A stretch of 64,000 bases of DNA from Piscinibacter gummiphilus (GCF_032681285.1 NZ_CP136336.1:1289001-1353000); one strand, 5' to 3'. Shown: positions 24,850-33,986, counted from the first letter of the stretch. Numbers and translations: made by a program. The notes: a model not told the origin generated them from the letters alone.

Positions 24850-26514
24850 TCACCCCGGCGTAGCGCATGAGTAGCTTTGTGCGTCATCGACATTCCCCTG
24901 CCCGTCGTAGGCGGCCTCCTGCGGATAGGGACAATGCGGCCGCGTGCTTTGCGTGCCCGGCTTGGAACCGACGATGGCCTGCGGCTCCTTGCCATGCTCC
25001 ACCCAATCCTTGAGCGGCGCCACCCAGTCGACGCTGCCATGGCCCGGTCCGCCGCTGCAGTGGCCCATGCCGGGAACCATGTACAGCTTCATGAACCGCT
25101 CTACCGCGGCGGGGCTGCCGAACACCGACTCGACGTTCGCCCTGTATTCCAGCGTGCCCATGGGATTGACGCCTGGATCGGTCCATCCGTGATACATGAT
25201 GATCTTCTTGCCCGCTTCCGCAAACCTGCGCAAGTCCGGATTGGTGGCGTTGTACGTCTGCTTGGCCGTTTCCATCCGATGGGGATCCGCGCTCCAGTCG
25301 AACTGCGTCAGGTAGTCGAAGTCCGGCCGATCCGGTTCAAACAGGAGGTATTGGAAGGCATCCGCCATGACCGTGTGCAGTTGCGGGGTTCTTGTGCCGT
25401 TGGTGATGAGCCAGTCGGGCCACCCCCCTTGCGTGTTCTCGGAACCCACCGGCAGCGCCAGCACGCTCACGTCCGGCCGCCCCTTGTACACCCCGACCAG
25501 CGCCGCCTGCTCTTCCGCGGTGAGGCAGTCCGCCCCGCCCGAGGGACCGCACATCGGTACGTGCACGAGTGGGTCGAAGTTGCAACGCAGAGGATTTCTG
25601 ATCTGGCCATCCTTCACGCCGTCCAGCGCGTCGCACCCTGGGTAGTTCCCTCCGTTGCCGTTGTAGACGATGTTCCCGATCAGGTCCCGTTTGGCCGGCG
25701 AGATGACGGAGCCGCCCGCAATCCCGCTCTTGTACAGGTGCTGCAGCAGCGCCGGCGCCGACATCTGTTGGCGCGTGTAGTTGTAGACCGGCGCGCCCAC
25801 GGCATAGCCGTCGAAGTCCTCCGGGAATCGCTGCGCCTCCATGAGCCCTTGGCGCCCGCCGGTCGAACACCCGTTCCAGTACGAATACTGGATCTTCTCG
25901 GGATAGTGGGCGTTGACGATCTCCTTCGAGACAAGCGCCGTGAGGTGCACGGCCCGGTAGCCAAAGTCGATCTCCATGTCTCGGCCGAACTCCGCGTCGT
26001 AGCCAAACCGTGCGCCGGATTGCGAGCGGATGGATGCATCGTGTCCGGTATCGGTCGACGAGGTGGCGTATCCCTGGCGCAATGCCGATTCCATCGCGCT
26101 GAACGAGATCGAGCCCGCCTTGCCACCGTTGCCGACCATCTGGAATCGTCCATTCCATTCTTTTGGCATGAACACGGCAAACTTGATATTGCCCCGGATG
26201 GTTCCCCGAACGTCGCAGTGCGCCGGCAAGTCCTGCGCCTGCGCAACGTCGGTGGCCGAGACGATGACCACGGCGTCCTGTTCCGATTCGAACCGAGACG
26301 CGAGGTCGGCGCAGGCCAGCGGCTCGGGAGGAGGCGTGTTGCCGCCCGTGGCGCCGCCGCCGCCCTCTCCATTGCCTCCTTCATTGCCACCGCCGGCCAC
26401 GGGTGGAATCGGGAGCACGCTCGGGCCTCCCCCTCCTCCGCCGCATCCTGCGGCAAGGCCGGCGCCCAGTGCAATGGCGAGCAGTCGCCCTCTCGCTGTA
26501 AATCGAACCCTCAT
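24850..26514 (-). CDS. Tannase/feruloyl-esterase-family lipoprotein, MHETase relative of unknown substrate
   Basis: 554-aa PF07519-type hydrolase. Probable triad: Ser217 (GCSTGG), Asp446 (GWTDPG), His485 (GMGHCSGG); Ca-binding loop CDALDGVKDG at 294-303. A lipobox LAAGC at residues 20-24 predicts lipidation at Cys24, followed by a Gly/Pro-rich linker to about residue 65. The start at 26514 is set by AAGGAGA 5 nt upstream, in preference to an upstream in-frame start. The lid domain shows none of the MHETase pocket residues (RSW and FSARSW stretches absent), so it probably cleaves a different phenolic or phthalate ester. It forms an operon with a TTT receptor. Confidence 0.87.
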   Translation of the reverse strand: MRVRFTARGRLLAIALGAGLAAGCGGGGGGPSVLPIPPVAGGGNEGGNGEGGGGATGGNTPPPEPLACADLASRFESEQDAVVIVSATDVAQAQDLPAHCDVRGTIRGNIKFAVFMPKEWNGRFQMVGNGGKAGSISFSAMESALRQGYATSSTDTGHDASIRSQSGARFGYDAEFGRDMEIDFGYRAVHLTALVSKEIVNAHYPEKIQYSYWNGCSTGGRQGLMEAQRFPEDFDGYAVGAPVYNYTRQQMSAPALLQHLYKSGIAGGSVISPAKRDLIGNIVYNGNGGNYPGCDALDGVKDGQIRNPLRCNFDPLVHVPMCGPSGGADCLTAEEQAALVGVYKGRPDVSVLALPVGSENTQGGWPDWLITNGTRTPQLHTVMADAFQYLLFEPDRPDFDYLTQFDWSADPHRMETAKQTYNATNPDLRRFAEAGKKIIMYHGWTDPGVNPMGTLEYRANVESVFGSPAAVERFMKLYMVPGMGHCSGGPGHGSVDWVAPLKDWVEHGKEPQAIVGSKPGTQSTRPHCPYPQEAAYDGQGNVDDAQSYSCATPG

Positions 26515-26622
26515 GGATGTCTCCTTCATTTGGTCTTCGTCGAAAGTCCACGCGCGCACGCACCCCTGAACCGAACGGGATCGGTCCTCGCTGATTCCCA
26601 ACGTGCTTGCGCCCAGTCAGCC

Positions 26623-27579
26623 CTAGTCGGCCGTGATGCCGCCCTTCTTCACCACCTCGGCCCAGCGCGCGGCGTCCTTGGCCACCAGGCGGGCGAAGTC
26701 GCCGGGGCTGGAGACGGCGGGCACCATGCCCTGCGTCTCGAAGGCGGCCGCCACGTCCGGCTGGCGCAGGATGCCGGCGATCGCGCCGTTCAGGCGCTCG
26801 ACGATCGCCGGCGGCGTGCCCTTGGGCGCGAGCACGCCGTACCACATGTCGACGCTGCCGGTGTCGATGCCGGCCTCGGCCAGCGTCGGCACGTCGGGCA
26901 GCTGCGGCACGCGCTGGTCGCTGCCCGCGGCCAGCGCCTGCAGCTTGCCCGCCCTGATGTGCGGCAGCGCCACGTGGACGGGCAGGAACATGAAGTCCAG
27001 GCGGCCGCCCAGCAGGTCGGTGACGGCGCCGGCCGTGCCCTTGAAGGGCACGTGCAGCATCTCGATGCCGGCCTTCTGCGTCAGCAGCGCCATCGCCAGG
27101 TGGTGCGGCGTGCCGACGCCGGGCGTGCCGTAGGTCAGCGCGCCGGGGCGGGCCTTGGCCTCGGCGACCAGCGCCGGGACGGTGGCGGCCTTCTGCGCCG
27201 ATGGGTTGCGCACCAGCAGCAGCGTGCCCCAGGAGGTCTGCGCCACCGGCGCGAAGTCGTTGACCGGGTCGTAGGGCAGCGACTTGTACAGGCTCTTGTT
27301 CATCACCAGCGTGCTGACCTGTACCAGCAGCGTGTAGCCGTCGGGCGCGGCGCGCGCCACGCGCTCGCTGCCGATGTTGCCGCTGGCGCCCGGCACGTTG
27401 TCGACGACCACCGGCTGGCCCAGCACCTGCGGCAGGCGCGCCGACAGCTGGCGCGCCACCAGGTCGATGCCCGTGCCCGGCGTGTAGGGCACGACCAGCG
27501 TGATCGGCCGGTCCGGCCAGGCCCAGGCGGACGCGGCCATGGCGCAGCCGGCCGCGAAGATGGACATCCAACGAAGCAT
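26623..27579 (-). CDS. Bug/TTT-family periplasmic solute receptor
   Basis: 318-aa receptor with signal peptide ending near AASAWAWP and motifs ITLVVPYTPGTGIDLVARQ, DNVPGASGNIGSERV and GVLAPKGTPPAIV. It is transcribed ahead of the tannase-family lipoprotein (108-bp gap), suggesting that the esterase product or an accompanying acid is the ligand. Start at 27579 opens on MLRWMSIFAAG with GAGGTGA upstream. Confidence 0.86.
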   Translation of the reverse strand: MLRWMSIFAAGCAMAASAWAWPDRPITLVVPYTPGTGIDLVARQLSARLPQVLGQPVVVDNVPGASGNIGSERVARAAPDGYTLLVQVSTLVMNKSLYKSLPYDPVNDFAPVAQTSWGTLLLVRNPSAQKAATVPALVAEAKARPGALTYGTPGVGTPHHLAMALLTQKAGIEMLHVPFKGTAGAVTDLLGGRLDFMFLPVHVALPHIRAGKLQALAAGSDQRVPQLPDVPTLAEAGIDTGSVDMWYGVLAPKGTPPAIVERLNGAIAGILRQPDVAAAFETQGMVPAVSSPGDFARLVAKDAARWAEVVKKGGITAD

Positions 27580-27711
27580 TCCGAATCTCACCTCTTGTCT
27601 CCTTCCGCCGGCCCGTCCGGCTGCAGGTGGTCTGCGCTGTGTCAAGGCATGGCGCCTCGAACGGTGGCATTAGGCCATCGACGCAGGGACAAAGAGAAAT
27701 TCAGGAGTCAC

Positions 27712-27735
27712 ATGAATTCATATGAGTTCCATATG
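27712..27735. promoter_or_regulatory. ATGAATTCAT palindrome and paired CATATG sites upstream of the TTT receptor
   Basis: ATGAATTCAT (27712-27721) is a perfect palindrome followed by CATATG copies at 27719-27724 and 27730-27735. ATTCATATG here recurs at 28647-28655 over the LysR start. AT-rich repeated sites in such GC-rich DNA suggest binding sites for the LysR protein encoded between them. No promoter boxes could be fixed. Confidence 0.4.
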
Positions 27736-27752
27736 GGATGCGCAGGACGGCG

Positions 27753-28652
27753 TCAGCGCGACATCCGCGGCAGGTCTTCCGACAGCACCTCGTCGAAGTC
27801 CTTCATCGCCTGGGTCTGGGCCGCGCCGCGGCGCGCGATCCGGTAGAAGCCCAGCTTCATCTGCGGGCTGCCCAGCAGGTCGATCTGCACGCTGTGGCGC
27901 CGGCAGGCGGCCACGGCGAAGGTCGGCATGACGGCCACGCCGAAGCCCGCCTCCACCATCGAGATCATGGTGGCGATGAAGCTCACCGGCTGGCTGCTTT
28001 CCTGCGCCACGCCGAGCTTGTGCAGGTGCAGGTCGACGGCGCGCTGGATCGGGTTGTCCGCGGGCAGCGTGATCAGGCGCGCCGAGCGCAGCGAGGCCCA
28101 ACTGGCGCGCCCCAGCGCCGTGGGCGGCGCACCGGCGGGCGAGACCCGCATCAGCGGGAACTGCGCGATCTGGCGGCGCACCAGCCCGGCGCTGACCTTG
28201 AAGAAGAAGCCCAGGCCGATGTCGGCCGCGCCCGACTCCACCGCCTCCTGCACGCCGCCCAGGTTGTCGTCCAGCAGCTGGATCCGGATGCCGGGATGGT
28301 CGTCGCGGAAACGCGCCAGCATGTGCGGCAGCAGATGGGACGACACCAGCGGCGTGGCCGCGATGCGCAGTTGCTGGCGCGTGCGCTTGCCCATGGCGTC
28401 CATCTCGGCCGTGGCGTCGTCCAGCTGCGCCAGGACGGACTCGGCGACGACGGCGAAGCGCCGGCCCGCCTCGGTCAGCACCACTGCGCGCGTGGTGCGG
28501 TCGAACAGGCGCGCGCCCAGCTGCCGCTCCACCTCGCGCACGAGGATGCTCAGGCCCGCCTGCGTCATGTGCACCCGCTCGGCCGCGCGCGTGAAGCTGC
28601 CGGCGCGGGCGACGTGCAGGAAGGCCCGGATCTGGCGCGTCGAGAGATTCAT
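27753..28652 (-). CDS. LysR-type transcriptional regulator
   Basis: 299-aa LysR regulator: HTH at residues 3-60 (RQIRAFLHVARAGSFTRAAE) and substrate-binding domain with VEAGFGVAVMPTFAV. It is divergent from the FAD hydroxylase at 28749 and upstream of the TTT receptor/tannase-family genes on its own strand, so it probably controls both. The start at 28652 overlaps an ATTCATATG element and borders the palindrome ATGGCGCCAT (28653-28662), consistent with autoregulation. Confidence 0.88.
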   Translation of the reverse strand: MNLSTRQIRAFLHVARAGSFTRAAERVHMTQAGLSILVREVERQLGARLFDRTTRAVVLTEAGRRFAVVAESVLAQLDDATAEMDAMGKRTRQQLRIAATPLVSSHLLPHMLARFRDDHPGIRIQLLDDNLGGVQEAVESGAADIGLGFFFKVSAGLVRRQIAQFPLMRVSPAGAPPTALGRASWASLRSARLITLPADNPIQRAVDLHLHKLGVAQESSQPVSFIATMISMVEAGFGVAVMPTFAVAACRRHSVQIDLLGSPQMKLGFYRIARRGAAQTQAMKDFDEVLSEDLPRMSR

Positions 28653-28748
28653 ATGGCGCCATTATCAGTTCATGTCATAGCTAAATTTGCCTGATGCATC
28701 GGCCTGGTGCCTAATTTCCGGATCCACGGAAAAGAGAGAGCACGCAGC
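28653..28748. promoter_or_regulatory. Divergent promoter region between LysR and the FAD hydroxylase
   Basis: The 96-bp gap has the palindrome ATGGCGCCAT at 28653-28662 and an AT-rich stretch (TTATCAGTTCATGTCATAGC) typical of a LysR-controlled divergent promoter. The -35/-10 boxes are not clear enough to assign. Confidence 0.4.
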
Positions 28749-30383
28749 ATGTCGAAGCAGGAGATTTCGAGGGACCAGGACTGCCAGGTCGCCATCGTCG
28801 GCGGCGGGCCGGTGGGCATGGGGCTGGCCATCGAGCTGGGGCAGCGCGGCATCCGCTGCACGCTGGTCGAGCGGTACCCCCAGCCGCAGCCCATCCCCAA
28901 GGGTCAGAACCTGACGCAGCGGACCATGGAGCACTTCCATTTCTGGGGCGCGGAGCAGGCGCTGCGCGCGGCGCGCACCATTCCGCCGGAGTACGGCATC
29001 GGCGGCCTGACCGCCTACGGCTCGCTGCTCGGCCCCTACCACTACGACTGGCTGCAGCGCGACCTGGTGCGCCCGTACTACTTCACCGCCAACGAGCGGC
29101 TGCCGCAGTACGCCACCGAGGCGGTGCTGCGGGCGCGCGTGGCCGAGCTGCCCTCGGTGCGGGTGCTCTATGGTTGGGAGGCGACGGCGGTGGCGCCCGC
29201 GGGCGACCACGTGACGCTGACCGTGGCCGAGCGCGGCGGCGGGGCCGCGCGGACGCTGCGCGCGGACTGGCTGGTGGGCTGCGACGGCAGCCGCTCGCTG
29301 GTGCGCACGCAGGCCGGCATCACGCAGACGCTGTCGGACCATGACCGGATGATGGTGCTGCTGGTGTTCCGCTCGCGCGGGCTGCACGAGCTGCTGGCGC
29401 GCTACCCCGGCAAGTCCTACTACAACGTGCTGCAGCCGCAACTGGACGGCTACTGGAAGTTCTTCGGGCGCGTGGACCTGGGCAGCACCTGGTTCTTCCA
29501 TGCGCCCGTCCCGCCGGGCACCACGCGCGACAACTTCGACTTCCGCCGCTACCTGCACGAGGCCGTGGGCGCGGAGTTCGAGGTCGAGTTCGAGCACATC
29601 GGCTTCTGGGACCTGCGCTTCGCCGTCGCCGACACCTACCGGGCGGGGCGCGTGTTCGTCGCCGGCGACGCGGCGCACAGCCACCCGCCCTACGGCGGCT
29701 ATGGCGTCAACACCGGCTTCGAGGACGCGCGCAACCTGGGCTGGAAGCTCGCCGCGGTGCTGCAGGGCTGGGGCGGCGAGGCGCTGCTGGATTCGTACGA
29801 CAGCGAGCGCAGGCCGGTCTTCGAATCGACCGCGCGCGACTTCATCGCCCGGTCGATCGAGACCGACCGGCAGTTCCTGCATGCGTTCGACCCCGGGCGC
29901 GACCGTCCCGCCTTCGAGCAAGCGTGGCGCGTGCGCAGCGAAAGCGCCGTGGGCGAGGTGCATGCCTTCGAGCCGAACTACGAAGGCTCGCCGGTGGTGG
30001 CGCCGTGCCCCGACGGCCGAGGGACGGGCGGCAGCGCGGTCGGCTCGCACGCCTTCCAGGCCCGCCCCGGGCATCACCTGGCGCCGGCGAGGCTGTCTTC
30101 GGGCGCCAACGTCTACCAGCGGCTCCAGGGTCGCTTCACCCTGCTGGCCTTCGGCGCGGAGCAGGAGAAGGTGGATGCCCTGCGGGAGGCCGCGCGGTCG
30201 GCCGGCGTGCCGCTGGATGTGGTCGAGGACACGGCCGAAGACGAGCGGGCACGCTACGACGCCCGCCTGATCCTGGTGCGGCCCGACGAGTTCGTCGCCT
30301 GGACCGACGCGGCCGATACCGGGCCGTTCGACGCGGACCAAGTCCTTGCCATGGCAGTTGGCGCCATGCAGAAGATATCCTGA
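28749..30383 (+). CDS. FAD-dependent aromatic monooxygenase (MhpA/PcpB-type flavoprotein hydroxylase)
   Basis: 544-aa class A flavoprotein monooxygenase that hydroxylates a phenolic ring with NAD(P)H. FAD-binding GGGPVGMG at 18-25, the DG motif in LVGCDGSRSLVR, and GDAAHSHPPYGGYGVNTG are diagnostic; the C-terminal thioredoxin-like region is also present. The start at 28749 (MSKQEISRDQD) was chosen over one 42 nt upstream. Substrate unknown: 3-hydroxyphenylpropionate, resorcinol or hydroxybenzoate-like phenols are possible. Regulated, by position, by the divergent LysR. Confidence 0.86.
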   Translation: MSKQEISRDQDCQVAIVGGGPVGMGLAIELGQRGIRCTLVERYPQPQPIPKGQNLTQRTMEHFHFWGAEQALRAARTIPPEYGIGGLTAYGSLLGPYHYDWLQRDLVRPYYFTANERLPQYATEAVLRARVAELPSVRVLYGWEATAVAPAGDHVTLTVAERGGGAARTLRADWLVGCDGSRSLVRTQAGITQTLSDHDRMMVLLVFRSRGLHELLARYPGKSYYNVLQPQLDGYWKFFGRVDLGSTWFFHAPVPPGTTRDNFDFRRYLHEAVGAEFEVEFEHIGFWDLRFAVADTYRAGRVFVAGDAAHSHPPYGGYGVNTGFEDARNLGWKLAAVLQGWGGEALLDSYDSERRPVFESTARDFIARSIETDRQFLHAFDPGRDRPAFEQAWRVRSESAVGEVHAFEPNYEGSPVVAPCPDGRGTGGSAVGSHAFQARPGHHLAPARLSSGANVYQRLQGRFTLLAFGAEQEKVDALREAARSAGVPLDVVEDTAEDERARYDARLILVRPDEFVAWTDAADTGPFDADQVLAMAVGAMQKIS

Positions 30384-30903
30384 TAGTGCACCAGGTCCTT
30401 GGCCCCATCAAGAAGTCGAGCGAAACCTGTCCGCGTCAGACCTCGGGATCAACAGTTACCACTCGGGCAAAGTCGCGCCGATTGGCATTGGCGGCAATTG
30501 CCAATGGGCCGGAGTCTTTTCGTAACCCACAATGGGGCGAGGATGCCATAGCACGCCAAATGCCGAGGCCGCTTTCTGCATCCACGCGGGGGCGACCTCG
30601 GGCAAGACTTTGACGCCGTGCCCTACCCTCGGGCCAATAAGCCTCCTCGAGTCGGCCAAGCTCCTGAGCCCACATGGATGTGCGCGTGAGGTAGTCAGGC
30701 CGCGCGCAAGTGCGAAGGTATCTCATCGGTGGAGAAGCGCCGCGGCAAGCGGCGTTCGTCAGTTTGAAAAATAGAAAGGTCGCTGCATGACGTATTTGTA
30801 ATTTCGGCGTGCGCCTTTTCGCGAGCTGGTCTTCGTAGAGTCTGGACGTGGCATCAGAAACGTTGATGCCATTCGATTCACACTCAACCGAAAGGACCCT
30901 TTC
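30384..30903. other. 520-bp gap: decayed coding trace plus a Czc-type box
   Basis: No intact gene. On the minus strand a possible decayed ORF runs from about 30730 (MRYLRTCARPDYLTRTSMWA) and, after a shift near 30625, continues to a stop at 30456. I do not recognise it. The right part carries the ATGACG-N4-TGTAAT box at 30787. The stretch separates the aromatic cargo from the metal-resistance cargo. Confidence 0.35.
30787..30802 (+). promoter_or_regulatory. CzcR-type box 1 (ATGACGTATTTGTAAT)
   Basis: Imperfect inverted repeat ATGACG-N4-TGTAAT about 100 bp before the DUF4148 gene at 30904. It fits the shared pattern ATKACR-N4-TGTMAT also found at 31335, 33960 and 43837. Confidence 0.6.
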
Positions 30904-31299
30904 ATGCGAATTGCCCGCACCCCCTTCGCCCTGATCGCCCTTGCCATGGCTGCCGTTTCTTCCCCCGCTTTGGCCGGCAACTACGCCGAAGGCGATCCCC
31001 GACCGGCTGCGACGGCCTCGCAGCTGTCGCGCGCCGATGTGGCTCACGAAACGCGCGACTGGATGGCAACCGCGCCGGCCACCGGCTATCCGGAAGGCGA
31101 GGCTCGCGCGACCGTGACGGTGAGCCAGAAGACGCGTGCCCAGGTCCAGGCCGAAGCCGAGGCGTGGGTCGCTTCCGGCATGTCGCAGATGGCCTACGGC
31201 GAAGTGCCTTTCGACACCGCCGGGCCAGCCTACCGGCGGGCCCAGCAAGCCTTCAACAGCCTGCGCGCGAACTCCACGGCCGCGGCCAGCGGCCAGTGA
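30904..31299 (+). CDS. DUF4148-family exported protein
   Basis: 131-aa protein with a clear signal peptide (IALAMAAVSSPALAGNY) and two weak repeats built on LSRADVAHETRDW and KTRAQVQAEAEAW, as in DUF4148 proteins common in Burkholderiales. Function unknown; periplasmic. It is preceded by a Czc-type box and followed by czcR, so it probably responds to metals. Confidence 0.75.
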   Translation: MRIARTPFALIALAMAAVSSPALAGNYAEGDPRPAATASQLSRADVAHETRDWMATAPATGYPEGEARATVTVSQKTRAQVQAEAEAWVASGMSQMAYGEVPFDTAGPAYRRAQQAFNSLRANSTAAASGQ

Positions 31300-31334
31300 C
31301 GGCTGCCACTCGCGGCGACGGGGCGGCTGCCGTG

Positions 31335-31350
31335 ATGACAGGAATGTAAT
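31335..31350 (+). promoter_or_regulatory. CzcR-type box 2 (ATGACAGGAATGTAAT)
   Basis: Inverted repeat ATGACA-N4-TGTAAT ending 36 bp before the czcR start, positioned for autoregulation of czcRS. Confidence 0.65.
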
Positions 31351-31386
31351 CAGGGCCCATCGGCGCGCGGGCTACCATTCCTTCCC

Positions 31387-32067
31387 ATGCACCTGCTAGT
31401 GGTCGAAGACGAGGAAAAGCTGGGCGACTATTTGCGCAAGGGCTTGGTGGAAAGCGGCTTCAACGTGGACCTGGCCCGCGATGGCAACCAAGGCTTGGCG
31501 CTGGCGCAGACCGGCAACTACGATGCCGTCGTCCTGGACATCATGCTGCCGGGATTGGACGGCTTCAAGGTCCTGCAGGAGCTGCGCAAGTCCAGCCCCG
31601 TCCCGGTGCTGATGCTCACCGCACGCGATGATGTCGAGGACCGCGTGCGGGGCCTGGAGGGCGGTGCCGACGACTACCTGTCCAAGCCCTTCGCCTTCAC
31701 GGAACTGTTGGCCCGCGTGCGTGCGCTGCTGCGAAGAAGCCCCATGCAGGACGCCACGCGCTATGCCCTGGCCGATCTACAGCTGGATCTCACCACGCGC
31801 CGGGCCACACGCTCTGGCAAGCGCCTGGACCTGACGGCCAAGGAGTTCGCCCTGCTTTCGTTGCTCCTTCGCAGACAGGGCCAGATCCTGTCCCGGGCGG
31901 TGCTGGCCGACCAGGTCTGGGGCATGAACTTCGATAGCGAGACGAACGTGGTGGAAGTGGCCGTGCGGCGCCTTCGCAGCAAGATCGACGATCCGTTCGA
32001 GGACAAGCTCCTGCACACCGTCCGCGGCATGGGGTACGTCATGGAGCACCGCGGCGCCGCGCGCTGA
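31387..32067 (+). CDS. czcR: OmpR-family response regulator for heavy-metal efflux (CzcR/CusR type)
   Basis: 226-aa receiver plus winged-helix output domain. Phospho-acceptor Asp51 (VVLDIMLPG), acidic pair in VVEDEE, conserved Lys in YLSKPFAF, and the DNA-binding end in [10 protein letters not shown]. Highest resemblance by eye is to CzcR/CusR/IrlR. It is followed after 8 bp by its sensor gene and preceded by a box of the type that recurs at the efflux genes. The inducing metal cannot be read from sequence; Zn/Cd/Co fits the efflux genes. Confidence 0.88.
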   Translation: MHLLVVEDEEKLGDYLRKGLVESGFNVDLARDGNQGLALAQTGNYDAVVLDIMLPGLDGFKVLQELRKSSPVPVLMLTARDDVEDRVRGLEGGADDYLSKPFAFTELLARVRALLRRSPMQDATRYALADLQLDLTTRRATRSGKRLDLTAKEFALLSLLLRRQGQILSRAVLADQVWGMNFDSETNVVEVAVRRLRSKIDDPFEDKLLHTVRGMGYVMEHRGAAR

Positions 32068-32075
32068 GCCGGCAC

Positions 32076-33488
32076 ATGTCGATCCAGACCTCGCTCTCGC
32101 GCTGGTTCGCCATCCAGACGCTGGTGGGACTGAGCCTGGTGTGCGCCGGCGTCTACGCCACCACCCGATGGAGCTTCCAGCTCAAGCAGGAGGAGGAGTT
32201 CGCACGACACGCCGACATCGTGCGGCGGGTGGTGACGGAAACCATCCAGCCCCTGAACGCGAACGCCCTGCGCCATAAGCTGGACGACTATTTCCAGTCC
32301 CACACCGATGCGGCGGTGTCCCTCTGGGCGGCGGGGCAGCCGCTGTACGAATCCAGCATGCGCCCCGCAGGCGACACCTGGCAGACCCGCAAGCTGACGC
32401 TGTGGGACGCACGGATCGACGGCCAACCCGTCGAAGGGCGCATGAGCCTCGACATCGGCAGCGACAAGGTGCTCTTGGAGCGACTCGCCTGGACGCTGGT
32501 GGGCGCCGCCGTCCTGGGCACGCTGCTCGTGTCGCTGACCGGCACGCTGCTCGTGCGGCGTGGCCTGAGCCCCTTGAAAAAGCTGGCCGACGAAACCGGC
32601 GCCGCAGGCCCTGACCAACCTGGCCATCGCATCGACCCTGCGGGCTACGCGAGCGAGCTGCACCCCTGGATCGCCCAGTTCAACGGATTGCTCGGCCGTG
32701 TGGAGGCCGCCTATGCCCAGCTCGAAGCCTTCAACGCCGACGTCGCCCATGAGTTGCGTACGCCCCTGTCGAACCTGATCGCGCAGGCGGAGGTGGAACT
32801 GCGCCACGATCGCTCGGAGGCAGAACTCAAGGAGACCTTGGGATCACAACTGGAGGAAGCCCGACGGTTGACCGCCATCGTCACCGACATGCTCTTTCTG
32901 TCGAAGGCCGATCGCGGCGCGCAGGCCCGCCGGGGCGCGCCCGAGAGCCTGGCCGAGCAGGTCCGGGCCGTCGCGGAGTTTCAGGAAGCTTCCCTGGAGG
33001 ATGCGCGCGTGAGCCTGACGGTGCGTGGCGAGGCCGTGCTGCCGATGGACACGGGGCTGCTCAGGCGGGCGATCTCCAACCTGGTGAGCAACGCCAAGCG
33101 CTACGCGGCCCCCGGCTCGCAGATCCTGGTGAGCATCGAGCGGCACGAAGGCGAGGTTCGCCTGACCGTGGAGAATCACGGCCCCCCCATCGCCCCCGAT
33201 GCCCTGCCACGGCTATTCGAGCGGTTCTACCGCGCAGATCCGTCACGCGCCGGCTCGGCGAGCCATCACGGTCTGGGCCTGGCCATCGTGGCGGCGATCG
33301 CGCGGATGCACGGCGGCACCACCTTCGCGAGCAGCAAGGACGGCATCACGCGGGTCGGCCTGAGCTTGCGCGAGGCCCATTCCCCCGCGAGGCCGATGGC
33401 CTCGACATCTCCCCCTCCAGCCGGGACCATGAGCGCGCCGGAGAACGCGCCCCAGGCGCGCGGTCGATCGCCCGCTCGGATTATTTGA
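32076..33488 (+). CDS. czcS: Heavy-metal sensor histidine kinase (CzcS/CusS type)
   Basis: 470-aa membrane kinase. Transmembrane segments lie near residues 13-30 and 137-160 flanking a periplasmic sensor loop, then HAMP, then the phospho-acceptor His225 in DVAHELRTPLS. The ATPase boxes are N (AISNLVSNAKRYA) and G (HHGLGLAIV). It partners czcR. The C-terminal 35 residues are Pro/Ala-rich and unconserved. Its last 8 bp overlap the end of the convergent DUF4148 gene. Confidence 0.88.
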   Translation: MSIQTSLSRWFAIQTLVGLSLVCAGVYATTRWSFQLKQEEEFARHADIVRRVVTETIQPLNANALRHKLDDYFQSHTDAAVSLWAAGQPLYESSMRPAGDTWQTRKLTLWDARIDGQPVEGRMSLDIGSDKVLLERLAWTLVGAAVLGTLLVSLTGTLLVRRGLSPLKKLADETGAAGPDQPGHRIDPAGYASELHPWIAQFNGLLGRVEAAYAQLEAFNADVAHELRTPLSNLIAQAEVELRHDRSEAELKETLGSQLEEARRLTAIVTDMLFLSKADRGAQARRGAPESLAEQVRAVAEFQEASLEDARVSLTVRGEAVLPMDTGLLRRAISNLVSNAKRYAAPGSQILVSIERHEGEVRLTVENHGPPIAPDALPRLFERFYRADPSRAGSASHHGLGLAIVAAIARMHGGTTFASSKDGITRVGLSLREAHSPARPMASTSPPPAGTMSAPENAPQARGRSPARII

Positions 33489-33861
33489 CGGCCGACGTGG
33501 ACGGGGCCGGGCGCTGCACGGGCCACGGTGCGCCGCGGCTGACGCTGTTCCAGGCGGGATGCTTCATGGCGGCGTCGAGGTCCGCGTTGACCTGTTCGCG
33601 GGTCAGCCCGGCCCCAGTCTTGGTGACCGGCCAGGGCGCTCCACGGCTGATGGCTGTCTGCCACGCGGGGTGCTGCATGGCGCTGGCCAGTTCGGCGTTG
33701 ACCTGCTCGCGCGACTTCACGCTGACATGGTCGGGAAAGAAGACGGCGCCCGCTTCGCTGGTGTCGGGATGGAAGGCGCCGGCGGCCTTGGCGGCAGGCG
33801 CCAGGAACATCAGAGCCGCTCCCGCGGCTGCGACGAAGGAACGATGGGCAGGCATGTGCAT
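33481..33861 (-). CDS. DUF4148-like exported protein with two tandem repeats
   Basis: 126-aa exported protein with signal peptide AAGAALMFLAPAAKAAG. Two near-identical units follow, each of form REQVNAxLxxAMxHPAW...SRGAPWPV, about 40 residues apart. Function unknown. ATG at 33861 follows AGGAGACC. A Czc-type box at 33960 lies upstream, and the gene is convergent with czcS, so it is probably a metal-induced periplasmic protein. Confidence 0.72.
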   Translation of the reverse strand: MHMPAHRSFVAAAGAALMFLAPAAKAAGAFHPDTSEAGAVFFPDHVSVKSREQVNAELASAMQHPAWQTAISRGAPWPVTKTGAGLTREQVNADLDAAMKHPAWNSVSRGAPWPVQRPAPSTSAVK

Positions 33862-33959
33862 GGAAGGTCTCCTAAAGACAGTGGCAGTGGCACCGGTCAC
33901 CCCGACCAGGATGTGCAACTGACTCTAGGAAACGGACCCGACACTTGGCGCACGCCACG

Positions 33960-33975
33960 ATGACATCTGTGTCAT
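33960..33975 (-). promoter_or_regulatory. CzcR-type box 3 (ATGACATCTGTGTCAT)
   Basis: Near-perfect inverted repeat ATGACA-N4-TGTCAT about 100 bp upstream of the minus-strand DUF4148-like gene, in the gap after the ATPase gene. A further TGTCAT follows at 33981-33986. Confidence 0.6.
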
Positions 33976-33986
33976 GCTCTTGTCAT

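Noticed and set aside
30456..30760. Functional small gene in the 30.4-30.9 kb gap
   Set aside because: A plausible protein appears only if a frameshift is assumed; kept as a low-confidence trace within the gap entry.
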